Of a stretch of 51,549 nt of DNA, positions 1 to 9,913 are shown piece after piece. The first letter of the stretch is position 1. Every line of letters starts with the position of its first letter. The position numbers and the translations under genes are program-made. The stretch covers positions 1-51,549 of the forward strand of contig JAQWMI010000045.1 in NCBI GenBank assembly GCA_029246865.1, given 5' to 3'. Origin of the DNA: Alphaproteobacteria bacterium (GTDB taxonomy: Bacteria; Pseudomonadota; Alphaproteobacteria; HIMB59). The notes below the pieces were generated by a model. It was not told the origin of the DNA, ran no database searches, and saw only the letters and a program-made list of their open reading frames with translations.

Positions 1-92
1 CACATGATCCCTTGGGAGAGTGCAATGGCGAAGGGCGTGAACCTCCAGATATTCAACCACGTCCAGAACGAGGCCATTGCAGCCACGGCGGC
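1..92. other. GC-rich segment fused to lon at the window edge (probable chimera)
   Basis: Bases 1-90 are about 58% G+C (52 of 90 counted), against roughly 30% in the rest of the window. The lon reading frame (minus strand) is normal up to Ser-Ile-Ala-Arg-Ala just after the Walker A motif. The family's usual Thr-Gly-Arg continuation is then replaced by residues that do not resemble Lon. Read on the plus strand, the segment is open and looks protein-like (for example IPWESAMAKG). I read it as foreign sequence joined at about position 92, most simply an assembly or amplification chimera at a contig end. A real rearrangement is less likely. Confidence 0.7.
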
Positions 93-1199
93 TCTTGCTA
101 TTGACTTTCCTAGAGATGTTTTACCAACTCCTGGGGGGCCAATAAAACAAAGAATTGTACCAGTGGTTTTATTAGATCTTTTTTTTACTTCTAAAAATTC
201 AAGTATTCTCTCTTTAACTTTTTCAAGACCATAATGGTCTTCGTTTAAAATTTTTTCAGCAGCATTAATATTGTTATTTTCATCAGAAAATTTATTCCAA
301 GGAATATCCAACATCCATTCGAGGTAATTTCTTATTACGGAAGCTTCAGCGGACATAGGGCTCATAGTTTTTAGTTTTTTAAACTCATTTACAGCTTTGT
401 CTTTAGCTTCTTTTGATAAATTGATCTCATTGATTTTTTTTTCAATTTCAGCATATTCATTATTGCCGTCCTCACCATCACCTAATTCTTTTTGAATTGC
501 CTTCATTTGCTCGTTTAGGTAATACTCTCTTTGAGTCTTCTCCATTTGTCTTTTTACTCTATTTTTAATTTTCTTTTCTAAAGCTGAAAAATTAAGTTCT
601 TTTGAGAAGTAGCTAAGTAAATTTTTTATTTTTTTATTAACATCGAATGTTTCTAAGTTTTTTTGTTTGTCCTCGATACTCATATTGAGATTATAGTAAA
701 CGTTATCAACAAATTGATGTGGGTCATCAATATTGAGAAGACCTTCTAGTATGTCATTATTATTGCCTATATTTTGGATATAGTTTTGAAATTCGTTTTT
801 AAGAACTCTCAATGAGGCTTTTAGTTCAGCTGAATTTTTTTTATTAATTACAACTTTTTCAAGTTTTGCGGAGAGAAAAGAATTACTATCCTTAATTTCA
901 GACTTAATTTTAAAAATTTCAATCCCTTCTGTTAGAACCTTATAGGTGTTATCAGGCAGTTTAAGAAATTGTATTATTTTGGACTTAACTCCGTAGGAAT
1001 AAATATCTTTAGAATTAGGATTATCCTCTGTTGGTTCTTTTTGAGTGAATAAATAGATAACCTTATCGTTACTATTCATAGCATGATTAATTGCATCAAT
1101 AGATTTAGATCTACCAACAAAAAGCGGAGATGTGATTGAGGGAAAAACCACTAAATCTCTTAATGGCAGAATTGGTCCAGTTACAAAATTTTTATCCAT
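1..1199 (-). CDS. lon: Lon ATP-dependent protease, N-terminal part (truncated at window edge)
   Basis: Cytoplasmic AAA+ serine protease that degrades misfolded and regulatory proteins. The ATG at 1199-1197 opens a frame running without a stop to the window edge. It begins MDKNFVTGPILPLRDLVVFP, the usual start of the Lon substrate-binding domain. A coiled, charged middle region follows (around REYYLNEQMKAIQKELG, the classic Lon helical stretch). The Walker A motif GPPGVGKTS lies near residue 355, as in E. coli Lon. Only about 370 residues are present, so the rest of the AAA+ module and the Ser-Lys protease domain are missing. The last ~30 codons (1-92) are not Lon-like and are probably chimeric. 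It follows clpX by 23 bp, the common alphaproteobacterial order tig-clpP-clpX-lon. Confidence 0.93.
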   Translation of the reverse strand, partial: MDKNFVTGPILPLRDLVVFPSITSPLFVGRSKSIDAINHAMNSNDKVIYLFTQKEPTEDNPNSKDIYSYGVKSKIIQFLKLPDNTYKVLTEGIEIFKIKSEIKDSNSFLSAKLEKVVINKKNSAELKASLRVLKNEFQNYIQNIGNNNDILEGLLNIDDPHQFVDNVYYNLNMSIEDKQKNLETFDVNKKIKNLLSYFSKELNFSALEKKIKNRVKRQMEKTQREYYLNEQMKAIQKELGDGEDGNNEYAEIEKKINEINLSKEAKDKAVNEFKKLKTMSPMSAEASVIRNYLEWMLDIPWNKFSDENNNINAAEKILNEDHYGLEKVKERILEFLEVKKRSNKTTGTILCFIGPPGVGKTSLGKSIARAAVAAMASFWTWLNIWRFTPFAIALSQGIM

Positions 1200-1222
1200 A
1201 CTAATAAGATAGTGAGGATTTT

Positions 1223-2467
1223 TTAATTTTCACCTATTTTTTTTTTAATTTTTACTTTTTCTTTATAAATTAGTATTGGTTGATTATTAATAACTGCGTC
1301 CTTATTTAACACCACTTTATCAACAGAATCTTTATCTGGAATATCAAACATGCAGTCCAAAAGTAATTTTTCTAGAATGGATCTTAAGCCTCTTGCTCCT
1401 ATCTTTTTTTCTTGGGCTAATAATGCAATTTGCCTTCTTCCATCGTCTGTAATTTCAAATGTCACACCCTCAAAAGAGAAAAGTGCTTCGTATTGTTTAG
1501 CTATTGCATTTTTTGGAGTGATCAGAATTTTTTCTAAATCGTCGAGACTAAGTTCATTTAAATTTGCATTTACAGGCAATCTGCCAACTAACTCAGGTAT
1601 AAGACCAAATTTAATTAAATCATCATTTTCTAACTTAGATTTAAATTCTTGATTTTCGCTTATAGCCTTATTGAAACCAATTGTTTTTTTATTAATTCTA
1701 TTTTTAATTATTTTATCAACACCTTCAAAAGCTCCACCACAAATAAACAGTATATCCTTAGTATCGACTTGTAAAAATTCTTGCTGAGGATGCTTTCTTC
1801 CTCCTTGTGGAGGAACACTTGAAGTTGTTCCTTCTATGATCTTGAGAAGTGCTTGTTGAACGCCTTCACCAGAAACATCTCTAGTTATTGATGGATTTTC
1901 ACTCTTTCTTCCAATCTTGTCAATTTCATCAATGTAAACAATTCCCTTTTGAGCAGAATTAACATCATAATCGCATTGTTGTAATAATCTCAAAATAATA
2001 TTTTCAACATCTTCCCCTACATAGCCTGCCTCAGTTAAAGTAGTAGCATCAGCAATTGTAAAAGGGACATTAAGAAATTTAGCTAAAGTTTGAGCTAGTA
2101 AAGTTTTACCACAGCCTGTTGGTCCAATAAGCAAGATATTAGATTTTGATATCTCAATGTCCTTAACAGGTTTTTGAACTCTCTTATAGTGATTATAAAC
2201 AGCAACAGAAAGGATTTTTTTAGCCTGCTCTTGACCAATGATATGATTTTCTAAATAACTAAAAATTTCACTTGGTTTAGGTATTTCAAATTTCTTTTTA
2301 GTGTCAATTTTGTCATCTTCTACAAGAATATCCTTACATAAAATTACACACTCATTACAAATGTAAACACTAGGTCCTGCAATTAATTTTTTGACTTCTT
2401 CTTGGCTTTTTCCGCAAAATGAGCAGGAAATTTTTTTATCATCAGTGGCTATAGGTAAATCTGCCAT
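1223..2467 (-). CDS. clpX: ClpX, ATPase subunit of ClpXP protease
   Basis: AAA+ unfoldase that recognises tagged substrates and feeds them to ClpP. The N-terminal zinc-binding domain has Cys15, Cys18, Cys37 and Cys40 (CSFC...CNEC). Walker A GPTGCGKT is at about 115-122, Walker [10 protein letters not shown] near 176-185, and the C-terminal D2-small domain is present. The length of 414 aa is normal for the family. The start codon overlaps the clpP stop by one base (TAATG), which implies translational coupling. lon follows 23 bp downstream. Confidence 0.98.
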   Translation of the reverse strand: MADLPIATDDKKISCSFCGKSQEEVKKLIAGPSVYICNECVILCKDILVEDDKIDTKKKFEIPKPSEIFSYLENHIIGQEQAKKILSVAVYNHYKRVQKPVKDIEISKSNILLIGPTGCGKTLLAQTLAKFLNVPFTIADATTLTEAGYVGEDVENIILRLLQQCDYDVNSAQKGIVYIDEIDKIGRKSENPSITRDVSGEGVQQALLKIIEGTTSSVPPQGGRKHPQQEFLQVDTKDILFICGGAFEGVDKIIKNRINKKTIGFNKAISENQEFKSKLENDDLIKFGLIPELVGRLPVNANLNELSLDDLEKILITPKNAIAKQYEALFSFEGVTFEITDDGRRQIALLAQEKKIGARGLRSILEKLLLDCMFDIPDKDSVDKVVLNKDAVINNQPILIYKEKVKIKKKIGEN

Positions 2468-3069
2468 TAAATATCTTCTCTTTTTGTTATTACTTTGTCA
2501 ATAAGTCCGAATTTCATTGCCTCTTCAGCGTCAAAAAATTTATCTCTTTCCATGGCTTTATCTATTTCATTAATACTAATATTTAAATGTTTTTGATAAA
2601 TTTCATTAATTCTTTTTTTAGTCTTAAGTATTTCTTCAGCCTGAATTTTGATATCAGTAGCTTGTCCAGAAAAACCACCTGATGGCTGATGGATCATAAT
2701 CTTTGAATTAGGTGTTGCAAATCTTGAACCAGAGGCGCCGGCACATAATATTAGAGAGGCAGCTGATGCAGCCTGACCTAGACAAACTGTTGAGACTGAG
2801 GGTTTGATGTATTGCATAGTGTCGTACATCGCAAGACCCGCAGAAACTACACCTCCTGGAGAATTTATGTAAAGATTAATTGGCTCATCAGGAGCTTCAG
2901 ATTCTAGAAAAAGTAGTTGCGCGCAAACTAATGAAGCTAAGTTGTCTTCAATGGGGCCTGTAAGAAAAATTATTCTCTCTCTTAAAAGTCTAGAAAAAAT
3001 ATCAAAGGATCTCTCACCTTTACCAGATTGCTCAATTACTACGGGTACTAAATTCATATCAATACTCAT
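2467..3069 (-). CDS. clpP: ClpP, serine peptidase subunit of ClpXP
   Basis: Barrel-forming serine protease. The catalytic triad is visible as Ser102 (GQAAS), His127 (MIHQPSGG) and Asp176 (ERDKF). The spacings of 25 and 49 residues match E. coli ClpP exactly. The length is 200 aa. An ATG lies at 3069 and a second one four codons later. The gene sits between tig, whose stop is the next base upstream, and clpX (1-bp overlap). This is the standard chaperone/protease operon. Confidence 0.98.
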   Translation of the reverse strand: MSIDMNLVPVVIEQSGKGERSFDIFSRLLRERIIFLTGPIEDNLASLVCAQLLFLESEAPDEPINLYINSPGGVVSAGLAMYDTMQYIKPSVSTVCLGQAASAASLILCAGASGSRFATPNSKIMIHQPSGGFSGQATDIKIQAEEILKTKKRINEIYQKHLNISINEIDKAMERDKFFDAEEAMKFGLIDKVITKREDI

Positions 3070-4320
3070 TTATTTTTTATGACCATGATCGTGGTTATGA
3101 TCGTGGTTATGTCCCTGTTGCTCAATAGTTCTTAACTTCATAAAATCATCTAAACTTAGCTTAGTTTCTTTTATTTTAAAAGTTTTCAGAGATTCATCGG
3201 CAATTTTATTTCTTAATAACGTCGCGTAACCCATTTCTGCAGTTTTTTGATCAATTTTTTCGCCATAATATGTTTTTAAGTACTCTTGTAATTCTTTTTG
3301 ATCAACCGCAACCTTAAAAAAAGACACAAGTTCAGAATAAATTACATCTTTTCTTATATTATCAGTTAAAATTTTTTTTAAACTTTCAGTTCTTTCTTTA
3401 TCTTCTTCCTTAATACTTGAGGTATCAACTGAATAATTTCTTTTTAACTCAATGTTAATAACTTCGTCATGAATTTTAATATCTTGTTTTTCTAAAAAAG
3501 TTTTTAAAATTTCTTCAATATAAAAATCTTTTTTCATGAACTCAGTATCATCAGACAACTTTTTATTAATTTGTGTATTCAGCTCGTCAATATCTTTGAT
3601 TTTAAGAACCTTAACTAGATCTTCATCAGTTTTTGGATATATTTTTTTATAAGTTTTAATAATTTCAATTTCTATATTTAATTTATTAATTTCAGTTTTA
3701 ACATTATTTTTTATTTCGCATCCTATTAAAAGTTTTTTAATTTGATTAAAAATTTCTTCTTTAGTATCCGTTGTTAAATCAATCCTAACTTGTTTTTGAG
3801 AAAAGATGGCTTTTAACTCGTCAGAATAATTACTAATTTCAAAATCTACTACGGACTCAGCAGTTACTTTATTTTCCTCGTCTAAAGTATAATATTCTTT
3901 TCTTATTTTTTCTCTGAAATCATCAATGTCAGATTTTTTAATGTCCACATTATAAGATTTTATTTCTGTTGATTTCATACCTTCAATATCAATCTTGGGC
4001 TTGTGATAGAAAGAAACTTTGAAGTTAAAATTATCTTTAAAATCCACTTGAGGTTGAATTAGCGATACAATTTTTTCTTTATCCGTAATGTCAGTAATAT
4101 TTTTAGATATTTGTTCATTCAAGACTTCATTTTCAATTTGAGGTCCAATTTTAGATTTTATAATTGTAGCAGGAACTTTTCCTTTTCTAAAACCCGACAC
4201 TTCAAAAGTTTCCTGTTTTTCTGTGATTTTTTCAGAAATAATATTTTCTATAGCATTCTTGTCTAACGTAACTTCATATTGAGATAAGTAGTCCTTTTTT
4301 TCTATTGATTTATAATTCAT
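3070..4320 (-). CDS. tig: Trigger factor (ribosome-associated chaperone) with His-rich C-terminal tail
   Basis: Binds nascent chains at the ribosome exit tunnel. The ribosome-docking signature GFRKGKVP is near residue 43. A weakly conserved middle (about 135-225) corresponds to the FKBP-like PPIase domain and looks reduced, and a helical C-terminal chaperone domain follows. The frame is open further upstream to a GTG at 4365, but that would run through the 3' half of tRNA-Leu. The ATG at 4320, preceded by a GGA-type ribosome site, is the sensible start and gives 416 aa. The protein ends in a histidine-rich tail (GHNHDHNHDHGHKK), a possible metal-binding element. clpP follows immediately. Confidence 0.93.
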   Translation of the reverse strand: MNYKSIEKKDYLSQYEVTLDKNAIENIISEKITEKQETFEVSGFRKGKVPATIIKSKIGPQIENEVLNEQISKNITDITDKEKIVSLIQPQVDFKDNFNFKVSFYHKPKIDIEGMKSTEIKSYNVDIKKSDIDDFREKIRKEYYTLDEENKVTAESVVDFEISNYSDELKAIFSQKQVRIDLTTDTKEEIFNQIKKLLIGCEIKNNVKTEINKLNIEIEIIKTYKKIYPKTDEDLVKVLKIKDIDELNTQINKKLSDDTEFMKKDFYIEEILKTFLEKQDIKIHDEVINIELKRNYSVDTSSIKEEDKERTESLKKILTDNIRKDVIYSELVSFFKVAVDQKELQEYLKTYYGEKIDQKTAEMGYATLLRNKIADESLKTFKIKETKLSLDDFMKLRTIEQQGHNHDHNHDHGHKK

Positions 4321-4335
4321 TTTTTTTCCATTTTT

Positions 4336-4419
4336 TGGTGCGGATGAAGAGACTCGAACTCCCACAGATTGCTCCGCTGGTACCTAAAACCAGTGCGTCT
4401 ACCATTCCGCCACATCCGC
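4336..4419 (-). tRNA. tRNA-Leu (anticodon TAG)
   Basis: Class II cloverleaf. The acceptor arms GCGGATG/CATCCGC pair perfectly. The anticodon stem CTGGT/ACCAG closes the loop TTTAGGT with anticodon TAG. There is a variable arm, and a T-loop of TTCGAGT on a GGGAG/CTCTT stem. Discriminator A and CCA are encoded (4338-4336). Its 3' end lies 15 bp before the tig start. Confidence 0.96.
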
Positions 4420-4434
4420 GCATCATTAAATTAG

Positions 4435-4512
4435 TGGGGCGAGTAAGGGGTCTCGAACCCCCGACCTTCGGTACCACAAACCGACGCTCTAACCAACTGA
4501 GCTACACCCGCC
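4435..4512 (-). tRNA. tRNA-His (anticodon GTG)
   Basis: Cloverleaf with acceptor GCGGGTG/TACTCGC, anticodon loop TTGTGGT (anticodon GTG) and T-loop TTCGAGA. Base 4512 supplies the extra 5' G(-1) opposite C73, the identity mark of tRNA-His. CCA is encoded at 4437-4435. It lies 15 bp from tRNA-Leu and is probably co-transcribed with it. Confidence 0.96.
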
Positions 4513-4521
4513 ACAAAAAGT

Positions 4522-4954
<433 letters not shown>

Positions 4955-4992
4955 CAAAACAATTATAATAAAAATATAAAGGAGATAAAGAT

Positions 4993-6408
4993 ATGGATAA
5001 AAAAGCATTACAAAAACTTATAGACGAAAAGAATATTACTTATATTGATTATAGGTTTACTGACCCACTTGGAACTTGGCATCATTTCTCTCATCACATT
5101 GGCACTTTTGAGATGGATGTTTTTGAAGAAGGCGTTGGTTTTGACGGTTCATCTATTCGTTGTTTTCAGTCTATTGAAGCAAGTGATATGATTCTTATTC
5201 CTGATGCTTCTACTGCTTTTGTTGATCCCTTTTTTGCTGATCCAACACTAGTCTTAATTTGTGACATCCAAGACCCCATTACTGGACAAAAATACGATAA
5301 AGATCCAAGATATGTTGCAAAAAAATCAGAAGAGTATGTAAAATCCTCTGGAGTTGGTGATAGTATTTTTTTTGGAGCCGAAGCAGAATTTTTTCTTTTC
5401 AATGATGTAAAAATTTCTACCGATCCACACCACTCTTCTTTCTCTGTAGACTCAGGTGAAGCTGTATGGAATAGAGGTGCTGATGAAAGACCTAACTTAG
5501 GTTATAAAATTAAAAATAAATCAGGTTATTTCCCTTGCCCTCCGCATGACACAATGCAAGACGTTAGATCTGAAATGGTTAATCATATGGTATCAATTGG
5601 CTTAAAAGTCGAAGCTCAACATCATGAAGTTGCTACTGCAGGACAACAAGAAATTGATTTAAAATTTGACACATTACTATCTCATGCTGACGACTTACAA
5701 AAATATAAATATGTTGTGAGAAATACAGCTAAGATGAATGGTTTAAGTGCCACATTTATGCCTAAACCTCTATCAAATGACAATGGATCAGGCATGCATT
5801 GCCACCAAAGCATTTGGGCAAATGGAAATCCAATTTTCTTCAAAGAAGGTGGTTATGCTAATTTAAGTGATGAAGCTAAATTTTATATTGGTGGACTATT
5901 AAAACATGCTCCATCCTTACTTGCTTTCACTAATCCTACAATAAATTCTTTTAAGAGATTAGTACCAGGATATGAAGCGCCAGTTAAACTTGCTTATTCT
6001 AATAGAAACAGAAGTGCTATATGTAGAATTCCGGCTTACTCCCCTTCTCCAAAGGCAAAAAGAGTAGAATTCAGATGCCCAGACGCAACAGCAAATCCAT
6101 ATTTAGCATTTGCAGCAATGGTTATGGCTGGTATGGATGGGATTAAAAATAGAATAGATCCCGGTGAACCTATGGATAAGAATCTTTATGATCTACCCCC
6201 TGAGGAACAAGCTAATATCAAAGAAGTTCCAGCATCCCTAGAAGAAGCAATCAATAATTTAGAAAAAGATCATGATTATCTTCTTGAAGGAAATGTATTT
6301 ACAAAAGATTTGATTGAATCAATTATTGAGTACAAAAGAGAACAAGAAATTGAGCCAAATAAACTTGCCGTAACTCCAAAAGAGTACGACATGTATTACG
6401 ATTACTAA
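4993..6408 (+). CDS. glnA: Glutamine synthetase type I
   Basis: ATP-dependent ligation of ammonia to glutamate; the main ammonia-assimilating enzyme. It has 471 aa, with beta-grasp N-domain residues DPLGTWHHF, the catalytic stretch HHEVATAGQQEID, and NRSA and EFRCPD motifs. The adenylylation-site tyrosine is about Tyr399 in NLYDLPPEE, equivalent to E. coli Tyr397. A strong ribosome site (AAAGGAG) precedes the ATG. Its stop overlaps the convergent glnE stop by four bases. Adjacent glnB and glnE imply classical PII/GlnE covalent control. Confidence 0.98.
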   Translation: MDKKALQKLIDEKNITYIDYRFTDPLGTWHHFSHHIGTFEMDVFEEGVGFDGSSIRCFQSIEASDMILIPDASTAFVDPFFADPTLVLICDIQDPITGQKYDKDPRYVAKKSEEYVKSSGVGDSIFFGAEAEFFLFNDVKISTDPHHSSFSVDSGEAVWNRGADERPNLGYKIKNKSGYFPCPPHDTMQDVRSEMVNHMVSIGLKVEAQHHEVATAGQQEIDLKFDTLLSHADDLQKYKYVVRNTAKMNGLSATFMPKPLSNDNGSGMHCHQSIWANGNPIFFKEGGYANLSDEAKFYIGGLLKHAPSLLAFTNPTINSFKRLVPGYEAPVKLAYSNRNRSAICRIPAYSPSPKAKRVEFRCPDATANPYLAFAAMVMAGMDGIKNRIDPGEPMDKNLYDLPPEEQANIKEVPASLEEAINNLEKDHDYLLEGNVFTKDLIESIIEYKREQEIEPNKLAVTPKEYDMYYDY

Positions 6409-8732
6409 ATCTTAATTTTATTAAGATAAAAATTTAAATCTATTTTAGATTTAACGCCAATTAAATCTTGGTTATTTAAAGTTTTCTTTAGGTAACCAAG
6501 ATCATTTTCAAAATCTAAATGACGATAGCTATTAATTTTACCAATATTAATAAACAAATCATAAAAAGAAATCACACTTTTTAAATCAATAGATTTAGAT
6601 TTAATATTAATAATTTTATTAAGGTAATTAGAATCTATTTTTTTAAATGAATTAGAAATCTTTAACTTGTCAATTTTGAATCTTTTCTTTATTGAAACGT
6701 GATCTGATAAAATATCACACTTTAGAAAAGACAATTTATAAAAGTCATCATCATTAGAATGAAAAAAACTTAAAAAGTCATCATAACCAATAATAAGATC
6801 AGCGTCATTACCAAATGGTTTATTTCTATGGTCAATATCGATAACGTTTTTATCTAAGTATTGATTAATAATTAGATAAAATCTTTTAATTATTTTAATA
6901 GCATGCATATGATTAATGTTGGAATCCATTTTTATAAAAAAAATATCAGTATCTGAATAGGATAAATTTTGATAAAGAGCAGTACTACCAAACAAAACAG
7001 GAACAATTTCTGTATCAGATAAATTATGGTTATTTAAATATAATTTTTTAACTAATAGAAATAAATTAAAAAGAAAAGATCTTATTTTCCTACTTCTTTG
7101 ATATTGATATTGCTCTAAAGAATAGCTTTTATTTAAATAGTTATAGTCAAAGAAGAAAAGATCTTCATAAAAATTATTAATAGAATTTCTAAGGTTTAAG
7201 TCAAAATCAAGAATGTCAGGTGAATTAATTTTATTAACATAACTGAAATGTCTTCCAGAGATAAAAATTAAAGATTCTACTAAATAATTATATTTATTAA
7301 TCTGATTAGACAACTTTGGAGAATGAGAAAATATAAATATAATCTTATCAAGGATCAAAGGATTATATTTATACAAAGCAGCCAGATGAATTCCTGATTT
7401 ATAATAAGTTAATAGGTAATCAAATTTAATTACTAAATCATCTTTATTTTTCAAGTTGTTAATATTTGATAAAAAAGCATTAATTATATTATCAAAGTCT
7501 TTTTTTATTTGATTTGAGTTAAGTTTATCATTTGATCGCTGAAACCAATTATTAATGATTGAAGAACTACTAGAATTAAAAATTTTTAAATCATAGGAAA
7601 ATTCAGAAACCTCAGGTTTAAATAACTTATTATAAATACCAATAACATTCTGACTATGGTTTGATAATTTGATGTCTATGCTTTCATCAAAAATTAATAA
7701 ATCAGAATTATTAAAAGAAAGTGTATTAATTTTAGAATTAAATTTAATATGAAGGATATCTTCAGTCCAACGAAAATAGTAATAAGCATTTTTAATTATT
7801 AATAAATCCGAACTAGAAATAATGTTAGGATAATTACCTAATCTATCAAATAAATTATGTATAGAAATATTACGGAGATTTTTAAATTTACCAGACCAAA
7901 TTAATTGAAAAAAATGTAGAATATTTTCGCATGTTCTTATATAGCCAGGTGAAGATTTTATATCAATTATTGATTTTGTAGATTTAGAAAAAGTAAATAA
8001 TTTTTTAATTTCATCGATAGCATAAAAATCAAAACTTTTTCTATAAAGAAAATTATGAATTGACGACTTAAAATTAAGATATAGTGAATAATTACCACAT
8101 AGAAAAGATGACCTATGAAACGCTAATCGTTCCCAATTTCTTCCTACTGAGGAATAGTAATTAATAGAGTTATCGATATCAGAAATTATAGAGTCTGAAC
8201 CAAAATCAGGTCTTAGTCTTAAATCTATTTTATGAAAATATGAAATTGAAACATTAGAAATATTTGAAAGAATATTTTTAATGATTTTATTAAAACTTCT
8301 GAATGAAATATCATCACTTGATTTAAAAAAAATAATTAAATCAATGTCACTAGAGTAATTGAGATCACAAACACCCAACTTACCCAAACTTAAAATAAAG
8401 AAGTTTTTACGATAATTTTTATATTCTAAAGAAAGATAATGATGAAAAATTCTACTAAGATATTTTTGCATGATCAGTGACCATAATCGAGAGGAGGTAA
8501 CATGATCATTAATGCCCCTATAGCGACTTATAAAAATTAATACTATAATTTGGTCTTTGAGTTTTTGAAATTTTTCATACTTTTCAGATTGAGAGTTAAA
8601 ATAATCTGGTAAATTATTATTAAAATATTTAACAATTGATTTTTTACTATAATCAGAATTATTAAAACTACTTATTAAATTATGGTGACTTTTAATAAAA
8701 TTAGAATAATTGGTTAAATTATCTAACTCCAA
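6405..8732 (-). CDS. glnE: Reduced GlnE, glutamine synthetase adenylyltransferase/deadenylylase
   Basis: Attaches AMP to glutamine synthetase or removes it, under PII control. The N-terminal nucleotidyltransferase signature SLGKLGVCDLNYSSDIDL is at about 115-132, followed by DLRLRPDFGSDS. The C-terminal copy is degenerate: near residue 580 FGSTALYQNLSYSDTDI keeps the Gly-Ser and the Asp pair, and DIDHRNKPFGNDADL follows. The protein has 775 aa, well short of the usual ~950, and is extremely rich in Asn, Ser, Ile and Lys. It starts with TTG at 8732, overlaps the upstream dusA by 10 bp, and no ATG is near. It is convergent with glnA, sharing CTAA at the stops. It could have lost one of the two activities. 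Confidence 0.88.
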   Translation of the reverse strand: MELDNLTNYSNFIKSHHNLISSFNNSDYSKKSIVKYFNNNLPDYFNSQSEKYEKFQKLKDQIIVLIFISRYRGINDHVTSSRLWSLIMQKYLSRIFHHYLSLEYKNYRKNFFILSLGKLGVCDLNYSSDIDLIIFFKSSDDISFRSFNKIIKNILSNISNVSISYFHKIDLRLRPDFGSDSIISDIDNSINYYSSVGRNWERLAFHRSSFLCGNYSLYLNFKSSIHNFLYRKSFDFYAIDEIKKLFTFSKSTKSIIDIKSSPGYIRTCENILHFFQLIWSGKFKNLRNISIHNLFDRLGNYPNIISSSDLLIIKNAYYYFRWTEDILHIKFNSKINTLSFNNSDLLIFDESIDIKLSNHSQNVIGIYNKLFKPEVSEFSYDLKIFNSSSSSIINNWFQRSNDKLNSNQIKKDFDNIINAFLSNINNLKNKDDLVIKFDYLLTYYKSGIHLAALYKYNPLILDKIIFIFSHSPKLSNQINKYNYLVESLIFISGRHFSYVNKINSPDILDFDLNLRNSINNFYEDLFFFDYNYLNKSYSLEQYQYQRSRKIRSFLFNLFLLVKKLYLNNHNLSDTEIVPVLFGSTALYQNLSYSDTDIFFIKMDSNINHMHAIKIIKRFYLIINQYLDKNVIDIDHRNKPFGNDADLIIGYDDFLSFFHSNDDDFYKLSFLKCDILSDHVSIKKRFKIDKLKISNSFKKIDSNYLNKIINIKSKSIDLKSVISFYDLFINIGKINSYRHLDFENDLGYLKKTLNNQDLIGVKSKIDLNFYLNKIKI

Positions 8733-9652
8733 ATAATTTCTCTTTTCTGAAATATCGATAGTATTTCATCAATAGTTTTTGTATTTAAAATCTTTTTTTT
8801 ATATTTTTTAGAGTCTTTTAAGTTTGTTAATAGCGTTAATAAAGACTTTTGTATTAAGTTTTTTTTTACAATTGGATATTGAAGAATAAAAGATAAGTAA
8901 TTTATAACTTTACTATCAATATCATTTATTTTGCTTATTCCATTATTATGAAGAAATAAAGATTCATCAGAAAATTTTCTACCTATCATCACATCTGTTA
9001 TATTATGTTTATTAAAATTATTAATAATATCTAAATTATTAATTTCTCCGTTTGGGATTAACTGAATATCAGGAAAATCCTTAAGACATTTTAAGAAGAG
9101 TTTGTAGTTAATATTTGGAATTGTTCTATTTTTTTTAGTATTTAAATTTAGCACTCCATTTCTGCAATGAATTATAACCTTGCCAATATTATTAGATTTA
9201 AACATGTTTAAAAAATTATAAATATAATCTTGGTCCTCATCTAATCCTAACCCTAATCTACACTTTACTGATACTATTTTTTTTGATTTTGAAAATTCTT
9301 TCAAGCAATTATTTACTTGTTCTGGATATTGAGTGAGAGCTAGACCAAGTTTATTTTCTTGTACTCGAGAACTTGGGCAACCTAAATTAAAATTAATTTC
9401 TGATATATAAGGAATATTATTTATAATATTTAAACATTGTGAAATTTCATTCGGATTAGATCCAGCAATTTGAATGACACTTTTATTAAGAGTACAAAAA
9501 TGTTTTGTAAGAGTTTTTTCAGTATTAAAAATGATTGCCTTATCTACAATCATTTCTGAATATGTTTTTACTTTATCTTCATATAAAAAATGCATTAAAT
9601 TTCTAAAATAATAATCTGTGTAGCCCATCATTGGAGCAACGTGAAAAATCAT
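8723..9652 (-). CDS. dusA: tRNA-dihydrouridine synthase, DusA type
   Basis: FMN enzyme that reduces uridine to dihydrouridine in the tRNA D-loop. The N-terminus HVAPMMGYTDYYFR, the active-site stretch NLGCPSSRVQ (catalytic Cys), SVKCRLGLG and IIHCRNG follow the DusA pattern in order on a TIM barrel. It has 309 aa. Its ATG overlaps the stop of the upstream lipid-A N-domain gene (ATGA), and its end overlaps glnE by 10 bp, so the four genes from the glycosyltransferase to glnE look like one transcript. Confidence 0.93.
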   Translation of the reverse strand: MIFHVAPMMGYTDYYFRNLMHFLYEDKVKTYSEMIVDKAIIFNTEKTLTKHFCTLNKSVIQIAGSNPNEISQCLNIINNIPYISEINFNLGCPSSRVQENKLGLALTQYPEQVNNCLKEFSKSKKIVSVKCRLGLGLDEDQDYIYNFLNMFKSNNIGKVIIHCRNGVLNLNTKKNRTIPNINYKLFLKCLKDFPDIQLIPNGEINNLDIINNFNKHNITDVMIGRKFSDESLFLHNNGISKINDIDSKVINYLSFILQYPIVKKNLIQKSLLTLLTNLKDSKKYKKKILNTKTIDEILSIFQKREIIWS

Positions 9653-9913
9653 TTATTTGAAAAATATATGAAGTAAATGTTTCTTAAGTAAACAATGAGT
9701 CCAAAAGATTGCGCTAATATAAATACTGGATCAACTCTATAAATTGCATAAATTAAAGTAATTAGACCTCCAATTAAGCTAAAGTACCAAAAGAGAATAG
9801 GAATCTCACTTTTCTTTTTTTTTTTCAGATGAAATCCATTGAACCACCCATCTCATAAAAAATAAGCCTTGCCCAAAGAAACCTATTCCCAACCAAATTG
9901 TTTCATTTGTCAT
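9649..9913 (-). CDS. Lipid-A biosynthesis N-domain (LAB_N) membrane protein, frame broken at an A11 tract
   Basis: Small membrane protein of the LAB_N family, often beside ArnC/DPM-type glycosyltransferases as here. The ATG at 9913-9911 overlaps the glycosyltransferase stop (ATGA) and opens MTNETIWLGIGFFGQG. The C-terminal half (SEIPILFWYFSLIGG through a second hydrophobic stretch to IYFIYFSNK) ends at a TGA that overlaps the dusA start. The two halves are in different frames. The break falls in a run of 11 A's (minus strand, 9815-9825), and ten A's would give one continuous 87-aa protein. Both end overlaps are intact, so a sequencing slip or transcriptional slippage is more likely than decay. 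Confidence 0.85.

Noticed and set aside
1-234. Plus-strand reading frame at the window start as a real gene
   Set aside because: Only its first ~30 codons (GC-rich tip) look protein-like; the rest is antisense to the conserved Lon Walker A region.
4321-4365. Upstream extension of trigger factor to a GTG start
   Set aside because: It would translate the 3' half of tRNA-Leu; the ATG at 4320 has a ribosome site and matches the family start.
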